A stretch of DNA of 64,000 nucleotides, taken from NCBI GenBank assembly GCA_016192525.1, contig JACPTZ010000168.1, positions 1 through 64,000 on the forward strand, in the 5' to 3' direction. The notes below the pieces were generated by a model that worked only from the letters and a program-made list of their open reading frames with translations, had not been told where the DNA came from and did no database searches. This DNA comes from Planctomycetota bacterium. GTDB taxonomy: Bacteria > Planctomycetota > MHYJ01 > JACPTZ01. The stretch's first letter is position 1. Every line of letters starts with the position of its first letter. A program made the position numbers and the translations under genes. Of the stretch, positions 16,906 to 24,815 are shown in pieces.

Positions 16906-17855
16906 CACCTCATCTTCACCGCCACCTCTTCGCCGCGGTAGAGAAGGATGACGCGATCCTGTTCGATCCGCCGGATGGAGAGGCCCGACAGCCACTCCGG
17001 GAGCGTGTCTCCCTCCCGCCCGGTGATCGTTCCGGTGGGACCGGTGAAAATGGCCTGCGCTTCGGGACGGCAGATCCGGACCGTGGTTTCAGCAGCGGCG
17101 GGGCGCCCCAGGAACTCGATTCCGATGCGAACCGGAATCTCCTCGTCCCGAAGCGAATAGATGATGCCGGTCAGGCGCTCCCCGATTCCCAGATGGGCCA
17201 CCGCGAACTGCCCCGCCTCGCGCTGCAGGGCGGTGAGGCGATCGGTCACGGCCTGGACGCGCGCCGCCTCCTCGCTTGAGGCGTCGGCGGGCAGGGTGCG
17301 CGCCACGACCTCCGCCTCGGCGGCGAGATCGTAGACGGCGTCGATCAGCCCCTGATTGTAGGCCCCCCGGGCCTCCTCGAGACTCTCCCTCGCCTTTGAT
17401 TCGAGAACCCGCAACTGCGTTTCCCGCGCGTCGATCGGGGTCCACCACGCGCGGGCCTTGTTGAGAATCTCACCGATCTGGGTCAGGGCTTCCTCCGGGG
17501 CCTTTCCCTCGACGAGCCGGGCCTGGCCCGCGGCGATGCGCTCGAAGAGTCTCCCGCGGTCCAGATCCTCGTCGAGCGTGCGCTTCGTCCGCGAGAGGAT
17601 GAACCCGAGCGTAGAGAGGTCCTGGCGGGCGTCGCGCAGGATGGACGCCGCCTGCTCTGCGGAGAGCCGGTCCGGGTGGGGGTCGCCGATCCCGGCTTCC
17701 TTCACCGGATCGAAGGGATCGCGACGATCCTGGCGGTCGAGTCTCCAGTCGTCGACCGAGGCCGAATCCTGAGCCCGCGCCGGGCGAACGGGGCAGAGCA
17801 GGATGGCGAGAAGAACCAGCGCCTGAAGGCGATCGAACGACGCGAGGCAGCTCAT
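16905..17855 (-). CDS. Second PilP-like secreted protein
   Basis: 316 residues with a signal peptide (LVLLAILLCPVRPARAQ), then RRDPFDPV, a long helical middle and a C-terminal domain. That domain contains GIIYSLRDEEIPVRIGIEFL and ends RIEQDRVILLYRGEEVAVKM. These match the C-terminal third of the pilus-operon protein at 5727-7502 (GIIYVLVDKVIPVQLGVEF; RIERDGIVYLYRDEEIKV), so the two are paralogs. This one lacks the large N-terminal region. It lies 15 bp behind the glycine-zipper gene, in the same operon. A role at a second envelope complex or as an alternative pilus part is inference. Confidence 0.7.
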   Translation of the reverse strand: MSCLASFDRLQALVLLAILLCPVRPARAQDSASVDDWRLDRQDRRDPFDPVKEAGIGDPHPDRLSAEQAASILRDARQDLSTLGFILSRTKRTLDEDLDRGRLFERIAAGQARLVEGKAPEEALTQIGEILNKARAWWTPIDARETQLRVLESKARESLEEARGAYNQGLIDAVYDLAAEAEVVARTLPADASSEEAARVQAVTDRLTALQREAGQFAVAHLGIGERLTGIIYSLRDEEIPVRIGIEFLGRPAAAETTVRICRPEAQAIFTGPTGTITGREGDTLPEWLSGLSIRRIEQDRVILLYRGEEVAVKMR

Positions 17856-17870
17856 GGCTTCCCTCCGTTA

Positions 17871-18971
17871 CTACCGCCTCAGCACCTGATCGAGCAGGTA
17901 TCCCACCCCCGCGCCGATCGCGGCCCCCTTGCCGCGCTCGCGATACTGATGGCCGATGATCGCCCCGATCCCCGCCCCCACCAGCGTGCGGCCTCCCGGA
18001 AGCCATGTGGGCGACGAGTGGCGTTCCGACCGGTACGAGGTGTACGACGGGCCATAATACGTGGTCCCGTACGACCGGTAGCCCGAGACGCAGGTGGTCG
18101 TCGAGCGATAGTCGCCCCAGTAGTTGTCGTAGAAAGAACGGTTGACACAGGTGGTGGTCGGCACATACGTCCGCTCGACATAGACCGTGGTGGGCGCCGG
18201 AGGCGTGTAGACCACCGTGGTCGATGGCCGAACGACCTGATCGACACGCGTCGCGGTCGTGGTGTGGGTGCCGAACTTCTTGAGCGTCCCGCCCTCCTCG
18301 GTGTTCCCGCGGCGGATCACCTCTACCGCCACGCCCGGGACCCCCGCCACGTCGGTCCCCTTCGTGACGATGCGAGTCGTCTCGCCGGCATCGACCGTGG
18401 CGCGGTAGACCGGGTTCTCCCCGACCCAGCGGACGAACCAGTCGCCCGGGGCCACAGCCAGGGAGCGGGTCTCGCCCTGTTCGAGGTTGACCCGCTCGCG
18501 GCCGTCGCCGTAGTAGACGTAGATGGTGCGGCTCTCGGCGTCGATGTTGAACGAGTACATGCGGTCGTCGGCGTTCACGAGCTCGATGGAGCCCTGACGT
18601 CCCTCGCCCGGCATCGCGACCGCGCGCTGCGCCTCGCCGCGCGGCGGGAGAGCCACCGCGGGCTCCGGCTTCGGCTCATTCGCGGCGGGCTGGGCCGCTC
18701 CGCCGGTGCGACCTGCGGGCTGCGCCGGGGCACGGCGGGTCTGGATCATCGCGGTGAGAACCTCGTCGCTCACCTTGGCCTCCTTGAGGCGGAGGATGTC
18801 GTCGGCCGAGAGTTCGAACGTCGATCCGCTCGCCCGGATCTGATTGACGATGACCGGGTCGCTCACCCCGGCCTGGGAGAGCCTGATGACCTCGTCGGTC
18901 GTGAGGGCCAGGGCCGGGGAGGCGAGGGTCGCGAGGAGGGCGAAGGCGATAAGGTATCGGTGAAGGCGCAT
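17871..18971 (-). CDS. Secreted glycine-zipper protein
   Basis: 366 residues with a signal peptide (LIAFALLATLASPALA). A helical module resembling short plant-homeodomain-free repeat regions follows (TDEVIRLSQAGVSDPVIVNQI; ADDILRLKEAKVSDEVL). A Pro/Ala linker leads to a beta-rich middle. A Tyr/Thr/Ser-rich stretch comes next, and the C-terminus is a glycine zipper (GAGIGAIIGHQYRERGKG, then AAIGAGVGYLLDQVL). Glycine-zipper segments insert in or span membranes. An upstream extension to 19544 is excluded because ATG 18971 has GGAGAG upstream and a strong promoter lies between. It is followed by the PilP-like paralog. Confidence 0.75.
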   Translation of the reverse strand: MRLHRYLIAFALLATLASPALALTTDEVIRLSQAGVSDPVIVNQIRASGSTFELSADDILRLKEAKVSDEVLTAMIQTRRAPAQPAGRTGGAAQPAANEPKPEPAVALPPRGEAQRAVAMPGEGRQGSIELVNADDRMYSFNIDAESRTIYVYYGDGRERVNLEQGETRSLAVAPGDWFVRWVGENPVYRATVDAGETTRIVTKGTDVAGVPGVAVEVIRRGNTEEGGTLKKFGTHTTTATRVDQVVRPSTTVVYTPPAPTTVYVERTYVPTTTCVNRSFYDNYWGDYRSTTTCVSGYRSYGTTYYGPSYTSYRSERHSSPTWLPGGRTLVGAGIGAIIGHQYRERGKGAAIGAGVGYLLDQVLRR

Positions 18972-19016
18972 GGGGCTCTCCTTCTTCTGGGTTGGCATCC
19001 CGCCGTCAATATGTGA

Positions 19017-19045
19017 AGTATATCGCCGGGTCGGGAATGTGTCAA
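19017..19045 (-). promoter_or_regulatory. Promoter of the glycine-zipper/PilP-like operon
   Basis: Reading leftward, TTGACA (19040-19045), 17 bp, TATACT (19017-19022): the best promoter match in the window. It drives the genes at 18971 and 17855. Confidence 0.75.
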
Positions 19046-19062
19046 GGCGGGACCGGAGTGTC

Positions 19063-19090
19063 TTGCCGGAACCGGAGGCGATGCTATACT
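19063..19090 (+). promoter_or_regulatory. Promoter of the PAP2/TPR operon
   Basis: TTGCCG (19063-19068), 16 bp, TATACT (19085-19090), divergent from the previous promoter. AGGAG at 19101-19105 then leads to the ATG at 19114. Confidence 0.7.
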
Positions 19091-19113
19091 GCCGCGATCC
19101 AGGAGAATGCCCG

Positions 19114-19764
19114 ATGCCGGATGCCGCTCCCCCCCCCCCGATCGAGTCCGGTCCCCCGATGGTGCCCCCGGCCGAGAGCGCCGCCGGCCGCCTCCCGATC
19201 GGATGGAAGCTCCTCTTCGCCCTCGGCGCGGCGGCGTTTGTCCTCGCCCTGGTCTTCGACGACGAAATCTCGAAGTTCATCACCTCGCATCGCCCGGAGA
19301 AACTCGATCCCTTCGTGATTCTCATCACGTCGTGGAAGTGCGAGGTCGCCATCCTGCTCGTCCTCTCGACCGGGATCCTGGCCCTCCGGCGGCGGAACGC
19401 CCTCCTCTTCACCTGGGGGACCTTTCTCGTCGGCGAAGTGATCGGAACCGCCATCAAGTACGGCGTGGGACGGCGGCGGCCGTACATCGCCCACGACGTG
19501 ATCGAAAACCTCGTCGAGGAATCGACCCCCAGTTTCCCGAGCAATCACTCGCTGGCCCTCTACACCGTGGCCTTCGCGCTGGGGTGGTGCTTTCCGAAAC
19601 TGCGGGGAGTGGCGCTGGCGTGGGCGACCCTGATCGCGTTCACACGGATCTACGTCGGGGTGCACTACACCTCGGACGTCCTGGGCGGGGCGTTCCTCGC
19701 CGTCGGTCTCGTGTGGCTGGCGAAGCGGCACTGCGGGGAATGGGCCCGGAGGACGGAGCCATGA
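19114..19764 (+). CDS. PAP2-family membrane phosphatase
   Basis: 216-residue integral membrane phosphatase. The three PAP2 catalytic motifs are present: KYGVGRRRP, SFPSNHS and RIYVGVHYTSD. About five membrane segments surround them. Family members act on undecaprenyl pyrophosphate, phosphatidic acid or sugar phosphates; the substrate is not predictable here. A C11 tract falls within the first dozen codons (MPDAAPPPPIESG), so indels there would frameshift the gene. The start is set by AGGAG 8 bases upstream. The stop overlaps the next ATG (ATGA), so the two genes are translationally coupled. Confidence 0.85.
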   Translation: MPDAAPPPPIESGPPMVPPAESAAGRLPIGWKLLFALGAAAFVLALVFDDEISKFITSHRPEKLDPFVILITSWKCEVAILLVLSTGILALRRRNALLFTWGTFLVGEVIGTAIKYGVGRRRPYIAHDVIENLVEESTPSFPSNHSLALYTVAFALGWCFPKLRGVALAWATLIAFTRIYVGVHYTSDVLGGAFLAVGLVWLAKRHCGEWARRTEP

Positions 19765-20795
19765 ACCGCCTGGTGGTGGGGCTCTTCGCGACGATGGGCG
19801 TGGTGGTGCTGATCGCCATCATGGCCGGCGTCCGGGTGATGACCTCCCCCCCGGAACCGGCGCCGCGGAGCGGCGGAGGAGGAATCGCGACTCCGTCCGA
19901 TCGACGCGGGCCAGGCGAGAGGTCCGGTCCCGCCGCCGTGCCGATGGGCGACCCGCGGATCGAAATCCTCGAACTTCGAAAGGAGATCCGGGAGCTGCGC
20001 GGGCAGCTCGAATGGCTGAAGCTCAAGTACGAGGGGCGCGGCGCCCCGCCCTCCGCCGGCGGGGGAGCCGGACACTCCACCCCACCCTCCGGCGAAGCGC
20101 CTCCGGGTCCCGGCGACCGCAGCGGAGGGGGTGCGGCCCCGGGCGGAAAAGCCGTCGGCGACTTCAGCGGGCCCGCCCTCTCCGGCCAGATGGAGGCGAT
20201 GCAGGCGGAGATCGACACCCTCAAGGCGCAGGTCGGCGCCCTCGCCGATCTCGCGGACAAACAGGTGGACGCCGTCCTGCCCTCGCTCTCCCCGCAGGAG
20301 CTGATCGAGCGCGGGAAACTGGCCCAGCAGTCGGGACGATCCGACCTCGCCCACCGCTACTTCGACTACTTCCTCAAGCAGTTCCCGAACGACCCCGGGG
20401 CGGCCGATGCGGTCTACACGATGGGCCAGGACGCGATCAGTCTCTCGAAGCCGGATCAGGCGATCGACTACTTCGAGCGACTCCGGCGCGACTTCCCCGA
20501 CTACAAGCTGACGCCGTACGCCTACTTCTACCTCGGCATGGCGCACGGGCAGAAAGGGGATCTCGACACGGCGGTGCGCTACTATCAGGAGTCGATTCCG
20601 CACCTCAAGGACAACGTCTACTATGAGGTGGCCGCCATTTACAACATGGGCGACCTCTACCTGGAGCACCAGGACCGGGTCTCGGCCCGCGGGCAGTTTC
20701 AGCGGATTGTGACCGAGTTCCAGGGGATCGAGAGCGTGAAGTCGATCGTGGAGGAGGCGGCGGAGCGGTTGCAGGAGATCGATTCCGGCAAGTGA
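19761..20795 (+). CDS. Membrane-anchored TPR protein (CpoB/YbgF-like C-terminus)
   Basis: 344 residues: one N-terminal transmembrane anchor (LVVGLFATMGVVVLIAIMAG), a coiled coil (IEILELRKEIRELRGQLEWL), a Gly/Pro-rich linker and a second short coiled coil near 145-175. At least three TPR units follow (HRYFDYFLKQFPNDP; AIDYFERLRRDFPDYK; VRYYQESIPHLKDN). The coiled-coil-then-TPR order recalls the cell-envelope protein CpoB/YbgF, but no tol-pal genes are nearby. It starts within the PAP2 stop codon. Function in envelope assembly is inference. Confidence 0.7.
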   Translation: MNRLVVGLFATMGVVVLIAIMAGVRVMTSPPEPAPRSGGGGIATPSDRRGPGERSGPAAVPMGDPRIEILELRKEIRELRGQLEWLKLKYEGRGAPPSAGGGAGHSTPPSGEAPPGPGDRSGGGAAPGGKAVGDFSGPALSGQMEAMQAEIDTLKAQVGALADLADKQVDAVLPSLSPQELIERGKLAQQSGRSDLAHRYFDYFLKQFPNDPGAADAVYTMGQDAISLSKPDQAIDYFERLRRDFPDYKLTPYAYFYLGMAHGQKGDLDTAVRYYQESIPHLKDNVYYEVAAIYNMGDLYLEHQDRVSARGQFQRIVTEFQGIESVKSIVEEAAERLQEIDSGK

Positions 20796-20835
20796 GCCGG
20801 GGCCGCGAAGGGGAGAACCGCGAATTACGCGAATT

Positions 20836-20965
20836 CAACAACAGAAGATTCTGAGGGACAGGAATAGAGACAGCAGCAACAACAACAACAGAGCAACAAC
20901 AACAACAACAGCGACAACAGCGACAACAGCAACAACACCAGCAACAACGACCACCACAACGATGC
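20836..20965. repeat. CAA/ACAACA microsatellite-like tract
   Basis: About 130 bp between two convergent genes is made largely of (CAA)n with AGC and GAC variants, for example AACAACAACAACAGAGC and GACAACAGCGACAACAGC. The strand bias (A and C on top, G and T below) and low GC contrast with the surrounding DNA. Reading frames here give only Gln/Asn/Thr or Cys/Val strings and are not genes. The stretch 20965-21131 holds no gene, apart from the frameshifted tail of the next gene. Confidence 0.7.
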
Positions 20966-21019
20966 AACTCACCTCGCGGCAGGGATGCGTGCGATCCCAG
21001 CGGCTTTTCACCACGAAGA

Positions 21020-23074
21020 CTACGGGGCACAAGGGGGGCAGAACAGAGACGTCACCTCCGTAACGTCCGCCCCGTCGGGATCGCGTCCTGGTGGTCTCGC
21101 GGCAAGCCGCGGCGCCAGGGGGAAAATGCCCCTACCGTTTGGGAGCATCGCCCGGGGGAGGAGGCGCCGGCTCGGCCGGCTTGTCCTCGGGCGGTGGAAC
21201 CGGCGGCGCATCCGTCTTGTCGCCGTCGGGAGGCGGGGTGTCCGCGGGGGGCGGGACAGGTGGCGCATCAGCGGGAGCGGCGCCGAATCCCCGAGCTTCA
21301 CCGGCTCGTACGGGTGGTTCCGCTTCTGCCTGACCTCGATCGAGGTCATCTTGTCCCCCTGCTGGATCTTGTCCACCACGTCCTGACCGCTCAGCACGCG
21401 ACCGAAAACGGAGTGCTTGCCGTCGAGCCACTCGGTCGGCTTGTGCGTGATGAAGAACTGGCTGCCGTTCGTGTCCGGACCGCTGTTCGCCATCGAGAGC
21501 GTCCCCCTCTCGTGCTTGCGGGCGGAAAACTCGTCCCTGATCCGGTAGCCGGGGCCTCCCTGACCGTCGTTCGAAGGGTCGGCGTCGCGCGAGTTCGGGT
21601 CGCCGCCCTGGATCATGAAGTCGGCGATCACCCGGTGCCAGGCCAGGCCGTCGTAGAACTTTTTCTCGATCAGGTTGATGAAGTTCGCCACGCTGTTCGG
21701 GGCGTCCTCCTCGAAGAGCTCGAGGAGGATGTCCCCCTTGTCCGTATGGATCACCACCAGCGGGAGGACCTCCGCCGGGGGGGCGGGAAGATCCTCCTGC
21801 TTCAGCCGGAACCTCGCCACGTCCGCCGCCGCCAGCACGTAGACGACCTTTCCGGCCGACCCGCACTTCGCGTACGTGCCGACGTTCTCAACCGACTTCC
21901 CCAGCCACAGTTCCTTCTTCGACTCGTCCTTCATCTTCATCGCGATCCGGTACGCCGAGGCCTCCTCGAGGCCGTATTCGGCCTCCGGCTTCTCGTCGGC
22001 GATATGGAGCGCCTTCAGCGTGCCGAGCATCTGCACCGCGTCCCGAAGTTTCGCCGGATGGGCCGGCCCCGGCGCGGGCGAGATGATCTCCCAGCCGGAT
22101 TCCTTCTTCACCAGTTCGGCGGCGCCTTCGGGACCCGCGATCGAGAGGGTCGCCAGGTCTTCGCTGTTGAATCCGAAGACTGTCCTGTCGATGAAGTCGT
22201 TCGGCGGTTTTCCGACGGCGTCGACCGAGTACTTGGCGATGACGATCACCGCGGAGGAATCCTCCCGCTTCGCATAGTAGTTGTCGGCGTCCTTCGCGCT
22301 TCCGACGTGGATCGCGTACTTCTCATTCGAAGCGGGCGGAGCGGGGGGCTCCTTTTTCTCCTTGTCGTCCGGCGCCTTCTTCTCGTCCGACTTCGGCGTC
22401 AGCTCGAACGAGAAGGTCCAGCGCGGCTGGTCCAGGCCGTACTCCTTCAGCTCCCTGGCCGGCGCCACCTCCGTCAGCGTCAGCATCGAGAGGGTCGTGA
22501 CGACGTTCTCCACCACGAGCTTCTGGGCGGGGAGGGCGCGCGGCGCCGTCAGCGACCAGTTCCCCTGGGCGTCCTTCGTCATCGCCGCTTCGCCTGAAGG
22601 TCCCTTGATCGAGAGGCTCTGGAGGCGCGCCGTCTCGAAGGAGAACACCCTCCGATCGAGCCAGGTGAGCGTGTCCGGCTTGTAGGCCCAGCGGAGCTGC
22701 TGCTCCACCGTGCAGACGTCAGTGGCGGCGTCGACCTCGAGCGTGGCCTGGTTGGCGGGGTTCTGCGAAACGAGAGCGCCGGTGGTCATCTTCTCGAGCT
22801 TGTCGAGGAGACCGTCGACGGTGGTGGAATCGGCGGTGTAGCCGCCGGCGTCGTCCACGACCCATCCCTTGTCCTTCTTCGACAGGGTGAGTTTCTTCTC
22901 CTTCTCGGAGAGATCGATCCGCTGGGCGTCGGCCTTCGAGAACGACTTCAGCAGCTCCCGCGCGGTGCGCTCGCCGCGGCCGGGGGTCGGCTTGCGGTTG
23001 TTCTCGAGAAGCCACGTGGCGCCGAAGAGGAGGACGAACGCGACGATGAGGATGAGGGTGGTCTTGGGCTTCAT
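21020..23074 (-). CDS. DUF4340 protein fused to a cyclophilin-type prolyl isomerase
   Basis: An N-terminal membrane anchor (TLILIVAFVLLFGATWLLE) leads into two or three DUF4340 repeats to about residue 440. A complete cyclophilin domain follows (LAWHRVIADFMIQGGDP; GTLSMANSGPDTNGSQFFIT; WLDGKHSVFGRV), with the catalytic Arg of FHRV-type motifs. DUF4340 proteins usually end the GldA/F/G ABC operon; the isomerase fusion is unusual and would sit outside the membrane. After LGDSA the frame turns into an Arg-rich tail of about 70 residues. The adjacent frame instead continues as a Pro/Asp-rich linker ending GDAPKR with a TAG at 21132-21134. That looks like the native C-terminus, so a one-base indel near 21278-21285 is likely. 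Start ATG 23074 has GGGAG nearby. Confidence 0.75.
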   Translation of the reverse strand: MKPKTTLILIVAFVLLFGATWLLENNRKPTPGRGERTARELLKSFSKADAQRIDLSEKEKKLTLSKKDKGWVVDDAGGYTADSTTVDGLLDKLEKMTTGALVSQNPANQATLEVDAATDVCTVEQQLRWAYKPDTLTWLDRRVFSFETARLQSLSIKGPSGEAAMTKDAQGNWSLTAPRALPAQKLVVENVVTTLSMLTLTEVAPARELKEYGLDQPRWTFSFELTPKSDEKKAPDDKEKKEPPAPPASNEKYAIHVGSAKDADNYYAKREDSSAVIVIAKYSVDAVGKPPNDFIDRTVFGFNSEDLATLSIAGPEGAAELVKKESGWEIISPAPGPAHPAKLRDAVQMLGTLKALHIADEKPEAEYGLEEASAYRIAMKMKDESKKELWLGKSVENVGTYAKCGSAGKVVYVLAAADVARFRLKQEDLPAPPAEVLPLVVIHTDKGDILLELFEEDAPNSVANFINLIEKKFYDGLAWHRVIADFMIQGGDPNSRDADPSNDGQGGPGYRIRDEFSARKHERGTLSMANSGPDTNGSQFFITHKPTEWLDGKHSVFGRVLSGQDVVDKIQQGDKMTSIEVRQKRNHPYEPVKLGDSAPLPLMRHLSRPPRTPRLPTATRRMRRRFHRPRTSRPSRRLLPRAMLPNGRGIFPLAPRLAARPPGRDPDGADVTEVTSLFCPPCAP

Positions 23075-23092
23075 GGAGGGAGCTCGCCTGGA

Positions 23093-24784
23093 TTACGGGG
23101 CCGCGGCCGCCTTCGCGATCGCGAGGCGGGTCAGGAACCGGTTCGTCTGCGACCGGCGCCAGAGCCAGCGGACCAGACCGAGCAGGGCGACCAGGAGGGG
23201 CATGCCGGCGATGCCGCCGACCTTGTATACGGTCGTCGCCTGGAGGCCGAACAGCGTCTCGTCGTCCTCGATCTTCAGCGGCCGGGCGGTGATGTCGCGC
23301 GGCCGGATCCCCGCCGCCTCCTCGTTCCGCGCCAGCCAGTCCACCAGGTTGAGGACGAACGGGGTGTTGTTCGGACGTCCCTGCTCGGGCCAGCCCAGCA
23401 TGGTGTCGGCCAGAAGGAAGTCGGCGTCGCCGACCACGACCAGACGCCCTTCCTTCTCCCCGTCCTTCACCGGAGGGGGAAGCGGGTCGGGGGGCTTGGC
23501 GTCGGGCCCCTCCGGGGGCTTCGGAATCGGAGGGGACTTGTCGGCATAGAAACTGTGAAACTTGCCGGAGGCCGTCGCCGCCAGGGTGAACTGTCTGAAG
23601 TCGTTCTTGTCGACACGAATCGGCTTCAGCGGCTGCAGGTCGTTGAACGGCTCGTGCCGTTCCCAGGTGTGCTCCGTGGACTTGATGAGCGCCCGCGGAG
23701 GGCAGGCAAACTTGCCCTCGAGCAGCTCGATCCCCGTCACCCACGGAAAGGTGACCGACTGGAGCCGCTGCAGAATGAAATGGTCCCGGTCCCAGTGGTC
23801 GCGCCGGGCCAGCGGCCAGTAGGGATACTCCGCCATGAAGGGTCCGAGCGGGACCGACTTGGGCGACTCCTCGTCGCGAAGAAGGCCGCTCAGGAGGCGG
23901 ACCCCCTGGGACTGACACCAGTCCTCCAGCCCCGTGGTCTGCGGGGAGGGAGGCATCCGCTCGTTGCTGGTGTCGATCGCCTCCAGACAGAGGAGGAGGC
24001 TTCCCCCCTTCACCAGGTACTGATCGAGGGCGTATTCGGAGACGTCATCGATGTCCTTGGGACCGGCGACGATCACGGCGGCGGTATCCTCCGGAATCGG
24101 CTTGCCGTCGTTCGGGTTGAGATCGCTCAGGTCGTACATTTTCTCGAGCTCTTCCCGCAGCGGCTTCATCTCCTGGGAGTACATCTCCCTCTCGTTGTGT
24201 CCCTTCAGGAAAATAATCTTCTTCGGCGTGCGGGTCGTGACCTTGAGAATCGCCTGCGTCAGGTCGTACTCGAGGTCGATGGCGTTGGCGCCGGGGGCGA
24301 TCGCCTGGATCACCGGGATCGTCTCGGTCTTCCCGCCGTAGGAGACGGTCAGCCCGGCGAAGAAGGTGGCGGCCTCCTGCTTGTCGTTCCGGCGGACGAA
24401 AAACTGCAGGGGTTGGATCCCGAGCGACTGGGTCTTCTGCTTCTCTTCGTCGGTGGAGCCCGGGTCGACCTCCTCCAGGAGGAGATGGGCCCCGCCATAG
24501 GCCTCGTATTCGCGGAGCAGATCCTCGATCCGGGCCCGGGACGGGAGCATCTCGGGCGGGAGATCGCGGGAGATATAGGTCTTCAGGGTGCACAGATCCT
24601 GCAGTCCCCTCAGAATCTCGTGCGTCTTCGGGGACAGGGTCTGCGATTTCTCCTCGGTCACATCGAGCCGCCAGAAATGGCGCGTCCCGAGGAAATTCAT
24701 CAGAATCAGGATCCCCACGGCCGCGGCGAAGGCGACGAGGGCATTGAGGCCGTAACGGGGGTGCGATCGGGGCTGGGTTACCAT
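23093..24784 (-). CDS. GldG-like ABC-transporter auxiliary protein
   Basis: 563 residues: an N-terminal transmembrane helix (VAFAAAVGILILMNFLGTRH), then the GldG/ABC-type uncharacterised substrate-binding fold (LDVTEEKSQTLSPKTHEIL; VTTRTPKKIIFLKGHNERE; AAVIVAGPKDIDD) and a C-terminal transmembrane helix near GIAGMPLLVALLGLVRWLW. Homologs pair with GldA/GldF as the extracytoplasmic part of an ABC-2-type system. In Bacteroidota this system supports gliding; elsewhere its cargo is unknown. Its ATG overlaps, within ATGGTAA, the stop of the alternative frame of the permease gene. This shows that the permease originally ended in that frame. Confidence 0.8.
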   Translation of the reverse strand: MVTQPRSHPRYGLNALVAFAAAVGILILMNFLGTRHFWRLDVTEEKSQTLSPKTHEILRGLQDLCTLKTYISRDLPPEMLPSRARIEDLLREYEAYGGAHLLLEEVDPGSTDEEKQKTQSLGIQPLQFFVRRNDKQEAATFFAGLTVSYGGKTETIPVIQAIAPGANAIDLEYDLTQAILKVTTRTPKKIIFLKGHNEREMYSQEMKPLREELEKMYDLSDLNPNDGKPIPEDTAAVIVAGPKDIDDVSEYALDQYLVKGGSLLLCLEAIDTSNERMPPSPQTTGLEDWCQSQGVRLLSGLLRDEESPKSVPLGPFMAEYPYWPLARRDHWDRDHFILQRLQSVTFPWVTGIELLEGKFACPPRALIKSTEHTWERHEPFNDLQPLKPIRVDKNDFRQFTLAATASGKFHSFYADKSPPIPKPPEGPDAKPPDPLPPPVKDGEKEGRLVVVGDADFLLADTMLGWPEQGRPNNTPFVLNLVDWLARNEEAAGIRPRDITARPLKIEDDETLFGLQATTVYKVGGIAGMPLLVALLGLVRWLWRRSQTNRFLTRLAIAKAAAAP

Positions 24785-24815
24785 TTCCGACTCTCGATGG
24801 CGATGCCGTTCAGCG

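Noticed and set aside
18972-19544. Upstream extension of the glycine-zipper protein to 557 residues
   Set aside because: The extension covers two divergent promoters and the PAP2 gene; the signal peptide starts at 18971.
20605-21030. Minus-strand frame with long Cys/Val strings
   Set aside because: It is the translation of the CAA-type repeat and has no start signal or domain.
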